Of a stretch of DNA of 23,624 bases, positions 6,400 through 13,409 are shown piece after piece. The DNA is from an uncultured Oscillospiraceae bacterium (GTDB taxonomy: Bacteria > Bacillota > Clostridia > Oscillospirales > Acutalibacteraceae). A program made the translations under genes and the position numbers. Under the pieces are notes generated by a model. The model saw nothing but the letters and a program-made list of their open reading frames with translations. It was not told the origin of the DNA and made no database searches. The stretch is from positions 1-23,624 of the forward strand of contig CATWUX010000018.1 in NCBI GenBank assembly GCA_958354085.1, given 5' to 3'. How positions within the stretch are numbered: the first letter of the stretch is position 1; every line of letters starts with the position of its first letter.

Positions 6400-7767
6400 C
6401 TATTTTCCTACGCAGAACCGCGCAAATATTTCCTGCACCACCGCTTCGGTCGCGCGCTCGCCGGTCAGCTCCAGCACCGCGCTGATCGCATCGTCCACGC
6501 TGACCGATACCGCGTCCAGCGTCAACCCGGCGGCCAGCGCCTGCTGCGCTTCCTGCACCGCCTCCAGACAACGGCGCACGCAATCGCGCTGCCGCTCCGT
6601 TGCCAATACCGGCTGCGCTTCATCCAGCGCTTCCACGCCGGTCACCCGCCGCACGGCCGCCTCCAGCGCGGACAAGCCCTCGCCGGTCGCCGCCGAAATG
6701 ACTACTACTTGTTGAAATAAGTCTCGGATATACTGTTCGTCAATCAAAAAAGCCTGATCCGCCTTGTTGATGACCGCCACGGCGGTCTGCTGTGCAGCGG
6801 TCTGCGCCAGCCGGCGGTCATCCTCCGTCAGCGGGCGGGAACCGTCAAACACCGCCAGCACCAGCGCCGCCGTTTCCATGCGGGCAAACGCGCGCTGCAC
6901 GCCGATGGTTTCCACGACATCCTCCGTGGTGCGGATGCCCGCCGTATCCGCCAGCCGCAGCAGCACATCCCCCAGCCGAATGGTTTCCTCGACCACATCG
7001 CGGGTTGTACCCTCGATCGGCGTGACGATACTGCGCTCGCAACCCGCCAGCAGGTTCATCAGCGTGGATTTTCCTACGTTTGGCGCGCCCACGATCACCG
7101 TATCGATGCCCTCGCGCACTACGCGTCCCGCGTCAAAAGTCGCCAGCAGCGCCTGCAAGGTGTGCGCCGCCTGCTCCAGCGTTGCCGCCAGCTCATCGGT
7201 GTGCAGCTCCGGAATGTCGTCATCCGGATAATCCACAAAAGCGGAAAAATTGGCGGCGGCGCCGAGCAGCGCCTGTTTGACGCCGTCCAGCCGCCGAAAA
7301 ATCGCGCCCTCGCGCGCGGCCAGCGCCGTCTTGGCGGCGAGCCGCCCGTTCGCGGCAATCAGCTCCATCACCGCCTCGGCGCGGGTGAGATCCATTTTGC
7401 CGTTGACGAATGCGCGGCGGGTGAATTCGCCGGCCTCCGCCGGACGCGCACCTGCCTGAAGCAGCGCACGCAGCACCCGCTGGAGCAGATACAGCCCGCC
7501 ATGGCAGGAAAATTCCACCACGTCCTCGCCGGTGTAGCTGTGCGGCGCGCGGAATACCAGCGCCACACAATCGTCAATGTCCCCATCCTCGTCCGCGACA
7601 TGGCCGTACAGCGCGGTATAGCCCGCCAGCTTGAACAGGCTTTTTTCCGGATGCAGCGGGCGGAATACACGATCCGCGATCGCCAGCGCCTGCTCGCCGG
7701 ACAGGCGCAGCACGCCCAGACCGGCCGGCGCAAGCGGCGTGGAGATCGCCGCAATGGTTTGGCTCAT
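6400..7767 (-). CDS. mnmE: tRNA modification GTPase MnmE
   Basis: MnmE (TrmE) is the GTPase partner of MnmG in tRNA wobble-uridine modification. The 455-residue protein starts with the folate-binding domain (TIAAISTPLAPAGLGVLRLSG, EFTRRAFVNGKMDL). The inserted G domain has G1 GAPNVGKS (227-234), the G2 loop around GTTRD, G3 DTAGIR (274-279) and G4 NKAD (334-337). The C-terminus is FCVGK, giving the conserved C-x-G-K. The gene follows a strong palindromic promoter (7817-7845) and is co-directional with the origin-proximal operons. A 59-residue membrane protein gene follows directly. Confidence 0.97.
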   Translation of the reverse strand: MSQTIAAISTPLAPAGLGVLRLSGEQALAIADRVFRPLHPEKSLFKLAGYTALYGHVADEDGDIDDCVALVFRAPHSYTGEDVVEFSCHGGLYLLQRVLRALLQAGARPAEAGEFTRRAFVNGKMDLTRAEAVMELIAANGRLAAKTALAAREGAIFRRLDGVKQALLGAAANFSAFVDYPDDDIPELHTDELAATLEQAAHTLQALLATFDAGRVVREGIDTVIVGAPNVGKSTLMNLLAGCERSIVTPIEGTTRDVVEETIRLGDVLLRLADTAGIRTTEDVVETIGVQRAFARMETAALVLAVFDGSRPLTEDDRRLAQTAAQQTAVAVINKADQAFLIDEQYIRDLFQQVVVISAATGEGLSALEAAVRRVTGVEALDEAQPVLATERQRDCVRRCLEAVQEAQQALAAGLTLDAVSVSVDDAISAVLELTGERATEAVVQEIFARFCVGK

Positions 7768-7802
7768 ACAATCGTCACACCTTACGAAATAAATTCACAG
7801 CC

Positions 7803-7833
7803 GTGATATCTAGTTTATTATACTAGATATCAC
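7803..7833. promoter_or_regulatory. Palindromic operator over the mnmE -10 box
   Basis: A perfect inverted repeat with 12-bp arms (GTGATATCTAGT at 7803-7814 and its complement at 7822-7833) is separated by seven bases. The -10 box of mnmE lies in its centre, so a protein bound here would block transcription. The bound regulator is unknown. Confidence 0.85.
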
Positions 7834-7845
7834 AATTTTAGTCAA
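7817..7845 (-). promoter_or_regulatory. Promoter of mnmE
   Basis: On the minus strand, TTGACT (7845-7840), a 17-base spacer and TATAAT (7822-7817) form a near-consensus promoter. The start codon is at 7767. Confidence 0.85.
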
Positions 7846-7885
7846 TACATTTTGTAATTGTAAAGGAACCGCGCAAAACTACTAC

Positions 7886-7914
7886 TTGACTTTAATAATA
7901 TTAAAGTATATACT
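7886..7914 (+). promoter_or_regulatory. Promoter of DUF2089-like gene
   Basis: TTGACT (7886-7891), a 17-base spacer and TATACT (7909-7914) precede the plus-strand pair. The -10 box overlaps the centre of a long inverted repeat (7891-7927). Confidence 0.85.
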
Positions 7915-7927
7915 TAATATTATTAAA
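7891..7927. promoter_or_regulatory. AT-only palindromic operator at the DUF2089-like gene promoter
   Basis: Perfect 14-bp arms, TTTAATAATATTAA (7891-7904) and its complement (7914-7927), flank nine bases (AGTATATAC). The motif covers the spacer and -10 box of the promoter. Its location suggests autoregulation by the HTH protein encoded downstream, but that is inference. Confidence 0.8.
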
Positions 7928-7945
7928 ATGAAAGGAGGAAATTGC

Positions 7946-8260
7946 TTGCCCATATCGGTTATACCGGAATGGATGGCAGGACTGGAGGAAGAAGACACCG
8001 TCTTTTTGCGAAACTTTTTGCTCGCGTCCGGCTCTCTCAAGGAAATCGCCGCGCAATACGGCGTGACCTACCCCACCGTGCGCCTCAAGCTCGATCGGCT
8101 GATCCAGAAAGTGCGCCAAGCCGAAACCGCAGCGCAAGATCCGTATATTGCTTTCATTAAACAACTGGCGCTGGAGGAAAAACTGGATTTTGAAACCGCG
8201 AAACTGCTCATAGGTGCTTATAAAAAAACCAAACCAACAGAAAAGGAGACTGCTTTATGA
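7946..8260 (+). CDS. DUF2089-like helix-turn-helix regulator
   Basis: This 104-residue protein begins at a TTG (7946) placed seven bases after GGAGG (7934-7938); an upstream in-frame ATG lies before the ribosome binding site and is unlikely to be used. The region IPEWMAGLEEEDTVFLRNFLLASGSLKEIA followed by YGVTYPTVRLKLDRLIQKV resembles the helical DNA-binding part of DUF2089 proteins, here without the zinc-ribbon that many carry. It is most likely a transcriptional regulator. Its stop codon overlaps the start of a membrane protein gene (ATGA). Its promoter carries a large palindrome, and the divergent mnmE promoter carries a different one. The pair is on the lagging strand, unlike the operons around it. 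Confidence 0.75.
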   Translation: MPISVIPEWMAGLEEEDTVFLRNFLLASGSLKEIAAQYGVTYPTVRLKLDRLIQKVRQAETAAQDPYIAFIKQLALEEKLDFETAKLLIGAYKKTKPTEKETAL

Positions 8261-8580
8261 ACGAGCCCACAACCGGTGTGACTGTTGTCGCCAACTGGCC
8301 GATGATCTGTCTGGTGCTGGCCGCCCTGCTGATTCCGCTGCAAATTTTCCTGTCCACGCGCAAAAATCCGTGGTTCGGGGTGTTTTTGCCCGTGTTCTGG
8401 TTTCTCGCCATGACGATTGCCGCGCTCGCGCTGACCGATGATTTGCGTACAACCTTGCTGGTCTTTCTGATTTTCAATATACCATCTGTTATTTACTTGC
8501 TTATTTATACTGCTTGTCGCTTTTCTATCAAACAAAAAACCGCTGAATTGGAGAAAATGAAGATTCGCGACTTAGAATAG
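8257..8580 (+). CDS. Three-helix membrane protein of unknown function
   Basis: The 107-residue product has hydrophobic segments at about 13-31, 38-58 and 64-86, and a charged C-terminal tail (SIKQKTAELEKMKIRDLE) that would be cytoplasmic or peripheral. I do not recognise a family. It overlaps the DUF2089-like gene by four bases (ATGA), with AAAAGGAGA just upstream, so the two are translationally coupled. A plausible reading is a membrane sensor or effector whose level is controlled by its HTH partner, but no sequence feature proves this. Confidence 0.75.
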   Translation: MNEPTTGVTVVANWPMICLVLAALLIPLQIFLSTRKNPWFGVFLPVFWFLAMTIAALALTDDLRTTLLVFLIFNIPSVIYLLIYTACRFSIKQKTAELEKMKIRDLE

Positions 8581-8596
8581 TGCAAGTAAACGCCGG

Positions 8597-9013
8597 TCAC
8601 AGCGCCTTTTCCATGCGGATATGCGGGCAATGCTCATCATAGTATACCGCGCCGCAGGCGGTATACCCGCACTTTTCATAAAACGCACGGGCGGCACACT
8701 GGGACGACAGCACCACCCGGTCCGCGCCTTGCTCACGCGCGGCATTTTCGAGCGCCGTCAACACCGCCTGCCCCAAATGCCGTCCGCGGAACGCCGGCAG
8801 CACCGCCACCCGCCCGATCATCATCGTCCGCGGCTCCTCCGCCGCAAACAGGCGGCCGGTCGCGGCCGGCTGCCCGTCGCAATAGGCAACCGCGTGCTGC
8901 GCCCGCGCGTCGATCGCGTCAAATTCGTTGACGAATCCCTGCTCCTCTATAAACACCGCCCGGCGGATCGCTTTTGCCTCCTCCGGACAATCCGTTGTCA
9001 CCGCAATTCTCAT
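8597..9013 (-). CDS. GNAT family N-acetyltransferase (YjcF-like)
   Basis: The 138-residue protein begins MRIAVTTDCPEE and contains VFIEEQGF followed by an E-F-D-x-x-D pattern, as in YjcF/ElaA-like acetyltransferases. The acetyl-CoA loop is R76-G-R-H-L-G81, and FYEKCGY near the C-terminus is typical of the fold. The substrate is unknown. The start at 9013 (AAAGGA about nine bases upstream) is preferred: longer in-frame forms run through the gyrA terminator and cannot be right. A second ATG at 9019 is possible but too close to the ribosome binding site. The gene follows gyrA after the terminator and probably depends on read-through or an unseen promoter. Confidence 0.9.
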   Translation of the reverse strand: MRIAVTTDCPEEAKAIRRAVFIEEQGFVNEFDAIDARAQHAVAYCDGQPAATGRLFAAEEPRTMMIGRVAVLPAFRGRHLGQAVLTALENAAREQGADRVVLSSQCAARAFYEKCGYTACGAVYYDEHCPHIRMEKAL

Positions 9014-9045
9014 GAACATCTTTCCTTTGCTGCGATTCCCGATAG

Positions 9046-9082
9046 AAAAAGGCTGCTGCAAACACGGTACAGCAGCCTTTTT
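9046..9082 (-). terminator. Intrinsic terminator of gyrA
   Basis: A 13-bp perfect stem (9070-9082 with 9046-9058) encloses an 11-base loop; the T-run on the minus strand is part of the stem end (AAAAAGG...CCTTTTT). It begins 12 bases after the gyrA stop. Confidence 0.93.
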
Positions 9083-9093
9083 CATGCTTAACT

Positions 9094-11592
9094 TTATTCG
9101 GCGGGATCAGCCGGTTCGGCCTCGACCGCCGCCTGTGCGGTTTCCTCTTCGGTCTGCGCTTCCTCTTCATGCGGCGCACGAGCCAGCGCCACGATCCGCG
9201 CGTCATTCTCCACCCGCATGACGCGCACGCCCTTGGACGGGCGGCGGCACAGGCGGATCTCCGCCGCCTGCATACGGATAATGATGCCGTCGGACGAAAT
9301 GAGAATAATGTCGTCCTCCAGATCCACGACCTTGATGCCGGCGACCTTGCCGTATTCCTCGGTGTGGTAGTTGGTCAAGCCTTTACCGCCGCGGGACTGG
9401 ATACGGTAATCCGTCAGCTCGCTGAGGCGTCCGTAGCCGGTTTCGGTCACCGTGAGCAGCAGCCCGTTTTCGCGGCAGACCGACATGCCCACAACCTCGT
9501 CGTTTTCGCCCAGCGTCAGTGCCTTCACGCCGCGCGCCGCGCGTCCGACCACGCGGGCGTCGTTCTCGTCAAAGCAGATCGCCATACCGAGCCGCGTCGC
9601 CACGATCAGCTTTTGATAACCGTCGGTCATGCGCACCCAAGCCAGCTCGTCGCCCTCATCCAAATCGATCGCGATCAGGCCGTTTTTCCGCGCGTTGGAA
9701 TACGCATCCAGACGGGTGCGCTTGATGATGCCCTTGCGGGTGACCATGCAAAGATACATATCGCCCTCAAACTCGGATACGCGGATCATCGCCGTCACCT
9801 TTTCGTCGCCGGTCAGCGGCAGCAGGTTGACGATGTTCATGCCTTTGGAGGTGCGGCTGCCCTCCGGCACTTCATAGCACTTCAGACGGTACACACGTCC
9901 CGCCGAGGTAAAGAACATCACATAGTCGTGGCTCGAGCACAGGAACATGGTCTCGGTGACGTCCTCGTCACGCGTTGCCATCCCCATGATGCCGCGGCCG
10001 CCGCGCCGCTGCGTCTTATACACATCCGCTGCCTGCCGCTTGATATAGCCGAAGCGGGTGAGCGTGAGCACGCACTCCTCCACCGGGATCAGATCCTCGA
10101 TATCCACCTCACCGGACACCGCGGAAATATCCGTGCGGCGTTCGTCGCCGTATTTGTCGCGCATTTTCAGGCATTCATCCTTCACGATCGCGCGGACTTT
10201 ACTTTCATCCGCAAGAATCGCCTCCAGCTCAGCAATCTTCGCCTGCAGCGCGAGCAGCTCATCCTCGATCTTTTGGCGTTCCAGACCGGCCAGCTGACCG
10301 AGACGCATCTTCACGATGGCGTCCGCCTGTACATCGTCAAAGAGGAAGCGTTCCATGAGACGTTCCTTCGCCAGCGGAATGTCCGCGGAATTCCGGATGA
10401 TGCTGATGACCTCATCAATGAAATCGCAGGCGGTTTTGAGCGCCTCCCAGATATGGGCGCGTTCCTTTGCCTTGCGCAGATCAAACAGCGTGCGGCGCGT
10501 GATGACCTCGCACTGGAATTTGATATACTCCACGAGCATGGATTTCAAATCCAGCACGCGCGGCTCGCCGTTCACCAGCGCGAGCATGATCACGCCGAAG
10601 GTGGTCTGCATCTGCGTATAGGCAAACAGCTGGTTGAGCACCACCTGCGGATTGGCGTCTTTTTTCAGATCAATGACGATGCGCATACCCTCGCGGCTGG
10701 AATGATCCACCACGTCGTGAATCCCCTCGATGCGCTTGTCGTCCACCAGATCAATGATGGATTTTACCAGCGTCAGCTTATTGACCTGATACGGAATTTC
10801 GGAAATGACGATGCGGAAACGACCGTTGTGATGCTCCTCGATTTCGGTGCGCGCGCGCACGATGATGCGGCCGCGGCCGGTCGCATACGCCGCGCGGATG
10901 CCGGAATGTCCCATGATCACGCCGCCGGTCGGGAAATCCGGCCCTTTGATGTACTCCATGATGTCCATCACGGTCGCATCGGGGTTATCGATGAGCAAAC
11001 AGATCGCGTCCACGACCTCGCACAGGTTGTGAGGCGGGATGTTGGTCGCCATACCGACCGCGATACCGCTCGAACCGTTGACCAGCAGGTTCGGGAAACG
11101 GGAGGGCAGCACGACCGGTTCTTTCAGACGGTCGTCGTAGTTTGTCTGGAAATCGACGGTTTCCTTTTCGATGTCCACGAGCATATCCAGCGACATTTTG
11201 CTCATACGCGCCTCGGTATACCGATAGGCGGCGGCGGGATGGCCGTCGATGGAACCGAAGTTGCCGTGGCCGTCCACCAGCGGATACCGCAGCGAAAAAT
11301 CCTGCGCCATACGCACCATGGCGTCATATACGGACGCGTCGCCGTGCGGATGATACCGGCCCAGCACGGCGCCGACCGTGTCCGCGCACTTACGGTAGGC
11401 TTTGTCCGGCGTCAGGTTGTTCTCGTGCATCGTATACAGAATGCGGCGGTGAACGGGTTTGAGTCCGTCCCGCACATCCGGCAGCGCACGCGCCACAATA
11501 ACCGACATTGAATATTCCAGGAAACTTTTTTTCATTTCCTTTTCCAGATCGACCGGTAGAATCTTTGCCTGTACGGTGGTTTGTTCATCCAT
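9094..11592 (-). CDS. gyrA: DNA gyrase subunit A
   Basis: GyrA is the breakage-reunion subunit that works with GyrB to introduce negative supercoils. With the start at 11592 the protein has 832 residues; an upstream ATG (11604) abuts AAAGGA with no spacing. It begins with MDEQTTVQ and the conserved FLEYSMSVIVARALPDVRDGLKPVHRRILY. The catalytic tyrosine is in AAYRYTEARM (Tyr125). The GyrA box QRRGGRG, needed for DNA wrapping, is in the C-terminal beta-pinwheel region. The tail is rich in glutamate and alanine. In the quinolone region the sequence is HPHGDASVYD: alanine (Ala86) occupies the position of E. coli Ser83. It is separated from gyrB by five YcxB-like genes. Confidence 0.98.
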   Translation of the reverse strand: MDEQTTVQAKILPVDLEKEMKKSFLEYSMSVIVARALPDVRDGLKPVHRRILYTMHENNLTPDKAYRKCADTVGAVLGRYHPHGDASVYDAMVRMAQDFSLRYPLVDGHGNFGSIDGHPAAAYRYTEARMSKMSLDMLVDIEKETVDFQTNYDDRLKEPVVLPSRFPNLLVNGSSGIAVGMATNIPPHNLCEVVDAICLLIDNPDATVMDIMEYIKGPDFPTGGVIMGHSGIRAAYATGRGRIIVRARTEIEEHHNGRFRIVISEIPYQVNKLTLVKSIIDLVDDKRIEGIHDVVDHSSREGMRIVIDLKKDANPQVVLNQLFAYTQMQTTFGVIMLALVNGEPRVLDLKSMLVEYIKFQCEVITRRTLFDLRKAKERAHIWEALKTACDFIDEVISIIRNSADIPLAKERLMERFLFDDVQADAIVKMRLGQLAGLERQKIEDELLALQAKIAELEAILADESKVRAIVKDECLKMRDKYGDERRTDISAVSGEVDIEDLIPVEECVLTLTRFGYIKRQAADVYKTQRRGGRGIMGMATRDEDVTETMFLCSSHDYVMFFTSAGRVYRLKCYEVPEGSRTSKGMNIVNLLPLTGDEKVTAMIRVSEFEGDMYLCMVTRKGIIKRTRLDAYSNARKNGLIAIDLDEGDELAWVRMTDGYQKLIVATRLGMAICFDENDARVVGRAARGVKALTLGENDEVVGMSVCRENGLLLTVTETGYGRLSELTDYRIQSRGGKGLTNYHTEEYGKVAGIKVVDLEDDIILISSDGIIIRMQAAEIRLCRRPSKGVRVMRVENDARIVALARAPHEEEAQTEEETAQAAVEAEPADPAE

Positions 11593-11618
11593 TTGTAGTA
11601 CCATTCCTTTCTTGGGCA

Positions 11619-11646
11619 TTGCGCCGGATTTTTAAGTACGGCGCAA
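11619..11646 (-). promoter_or_regulatory. Hairpin in gyrA leader
   Basis: The 110-base gap upstream of gyrA contains an 8-bp stem (11619-11626 with 11639-11646; arms TTGCGCCG and CGGCGCAA) around a 12-base loop, about 26 bases before the start codon. No T-tract follows, so it is not a terminator. It may stabilise or regulate the leader. A TATAAT lies at 11702-11707 (minus strand), but no good -35 box accompanies it. Confidence 0.35.
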
Positions 11647-11702
11647 AACCAAAAGCGCAAAACCCTTTTTGCACGCGTTCTCCCATGATAAAAAGTACGG
11701 AA

Positions 11703-13325
11703 TTATAACCGGAAAAATTGCCGCAGCCGGTCGCCGTCGGCCACCTGCGCATACGGCACGAACCAATCGCCCGCATAGCTGCTCAGCAGCAGCCCCTTTT
11801 TCGCGCCCTGCACGGTGATGCAGGATTTATGCAAAAACGTGGTCGCTCCCTCTTCCGTTACGGACAGCCCGTTGCGCGTAAACGCCAGCTGCAAGTGCTT
11901 GGGCCGGGGCAAACAAAGGCTGGCCAGCCACGTAAAGAGCAAAAAGAGCAGCAGACAAACCGAAACGGTCAAGCCGGTATACAGCAGGAAATCGACGTCG
12001 ATCATAGCCGTGAGCGGGAAAAGCTGCGCAAACGCCATACCCGGCAACAGCAAAAACGGCAAAAACAGCAGCGCCCACCAGATGGCGGCGGACAGCGTCT
12101 TGCTGAACCGCGTTCCGGCAGCGGGCGTATATTCCACCGTCAGCTCCACCTCGTCGTCGCCCGTAACGGAGGGGATCGCCATCGGCTCACGCAGCTGCGG
12201 ATAAAACATCTGCCGCATCCGCCGGCGCGCCGGCTCAATGGCGGCACAGATCGTTTCGCAAAGCTGCCCGGCCTGTTCAGCGGTCACATCCTGCGCACGC
12301 CAGCAGATCGTATGGCAGCCGTCGTACAGGATCAGCAAATCGGAGGTCTCGGTGAAAGAGACCGCCGCAGAAAAGTATATCTCCGTGCGTTCGTTTGCGC
12401 TTAAAAACACCGCCCGGTCGGCGTATACATCGATACGGCCGGACGCGGTTTTGCCCGTGATCGCGCAGCCGTAAGCGTTCAGCAGCTTCCGGCGCGCATG
12501 CCACTGATAAAGCAGGGCGCACAGCACCGTAAACAGCGGGATCAGACCGGAAAAAACCATCATCACGGAATCGGCAAACAGCGATTCCTCTTCGCCGGAC
12601 AAATAATTCACATTCAGATTCAGCAAAAAGAACAACGCCAAAAACGGCAGGAACAACAGCACCGCCCACGGCGCGCCGGTCTGCTTCATACGCCGGAACT
12701 GTTCCAGCGAGAGCGGGCGGCTGATCGTGGACACCACCGGCACGGACGTATCCGGCGCAGCCGGTTCAGCAGCGGCTGGTTCGGGATAACCGGCATAGGA
12801 CGGCTGTTCCCGTTCCGAAAGCGGCAGCGTATACGGCACCGGCGGCGACTGCGGCACCGGCGGCGACTGCGGCGCGGGCTGCGGAACGCCATAGGGCGCG
12901 GAATACGGAGAACCCGGCGTTGTGTAAGGTGCGTTCGGCGGCGTCCATCCGCGCGCAGGGGGCGGGGGCGCCCCATACCCCGGCGCGGTATAGTAGGGGC
13001 CGTATCCCGTGCCCGGCGCGGCGCCGGGAGGCGGAGCCGCGTTATACGGCGGAGAATAGGCGCCGCGGGACGAGTAAGCCGGCGACGAATACGGCGGCTG
13101 TACAGGCGGGACGGGCGGGACGGGCGGTACCGCCTGTGCGGGCGGTGTATACGCCGTATAGGGGGCGGCCGGCGTTTTCTCCGGAGCCGGAGTGTTCGCC
13201 GCCGCATCCTCCCGGGGCGGCAGCCAGGCTTCGTTTTCTGCCGCTTTCTCCGGTACTTCCGCCGGTACCTCCGGAACAGACGGCGTGGTTGGTTCCGATT
13301 TTGAAAAATCCATGTCGTTGTTCAT
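11703..13325 (-). CDS. Proline-rich membrane protein with two YcxB-like modules
   Basis: This 540-residue protein has a disordered-looking N-terminal half (about 11-200) rich in proline, alanine, tyrosine and glycine. It includes short repeats such as VPPVPPVPPV and the DNA-level duplication at 12835-12870 that gives QSPPVPQSPPVP. Four hydrophobic segments follow in two pairs (about 219-238 and 252-275; 414-433 and 446-471), each pair followed by a soluble domain. The second soluble domain ends in a W-F-V-P pattern like the other YcxB-like proteins here. It is the fifth and largest member of the array. The ATG has no clear Shine-Dalgarno site but overlaps (ATGA) a possible 13-codon leader, so coupling may drive its translation. 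Function is unknown; the proline-rich part could bind partners or form a flexible cytoplasmic tail. Confidence 0.75.
   Translation of the reverse strand: MNNDMDFSKSEPTTPSVPEVPAEVPEKAAENEAWLPPREDAAANTPAPEKTPAAPYTAYTPPAQAVPPVPPVPPVQPPYSSPAYSSRGAYSPPYNAAPPPGAAPGTGYGPYYTAPGYGAPPPPARGWTPPNAPYTTPGSPYSAPYGVPQPAPQSPPVPQSPPVPYTLPLSEREQPSYAGYPEPAAAEPAAPDTSVPVVSTISRPLSLEQFRRMKQTGAPWAVLLFLPFLALFFLLNLNVNYLSGEEESLFADSVMMVFSGLIPLFTVLCALLYQWHARRKLLNAYGCAITGKTASGRIDVYADRAVFLSANERTEIYFSAAVSFTETSDLLILYDGCHTICWRAQDVTAEQAGQLCETICAAIEPARRRMRQMFYPQLREPMAIPSVTGDDEVELTVEYTPAAGTRFSKTLSAAIWWALLFLPFLLLPGMAFAQLFPLTAMIDVDFLLYTGLTVSVCLLLFLLFTWLASLCLPRPKHLQLAFTRNGLSVTEEGATTFLHKSCITVQGAKKGLLLSSYAGDWFVPYAQVADGDRLRQFFRL
12835..12870. 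repeat. Tandem 18-bp duplication in proline-rich segment
   Basis: The unit GGCACCGGCGGCGACTGC occurs twice in a row (12835-12852 and 12853-12870), giving a repeated S-P-P-V-P-Q peptide. Another GGCGGGACG-type repeat at about 13105-13126 encodes VPPVPPVPPV. These point to slippage-driven length variation. Confidence 0.8.
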
Positions 13326-13339
13326 CGCTCAGGAGCACG

Positions 13340-13361
13340 GAGACTGTACCAAAACAGTCTC
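13340..13361 (-). promoter_or_regulatory. Hairpin just upstream of the proline-rich protein gene
   Basis: A 7-bp stem (GAGACTG at 13340-13346 with CAGTCTC at 13355-13361) with an eight-base loop lies 15 bases before the ATG. It may gate translation, because the gene lacks a normal ribosome binding site. No T-run follows, so it is not a terminator. Confidence 0.4.
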
Positions 13362-13409
13362 ACCGATGCCCGTGTCCCACCTTTCCTATGCAAAATTTCC
13401 GTGCGTCGG

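Noticed and set aside
9014..9085. N-terminal extension of the GNAT protein
   Set aside because: The extension would be translated from the gyrA terminator hairpin. A proper ribosome binding site supports the start at 9013.
9169..11511. 780-codon plus-strand frame opposite gyrA
   Set aside because: It is antisense to a clear gyrA. The predicted protein is His-, Asp- and Arg-rich with no domain, as expected from the reverse of a GC-rich gene.
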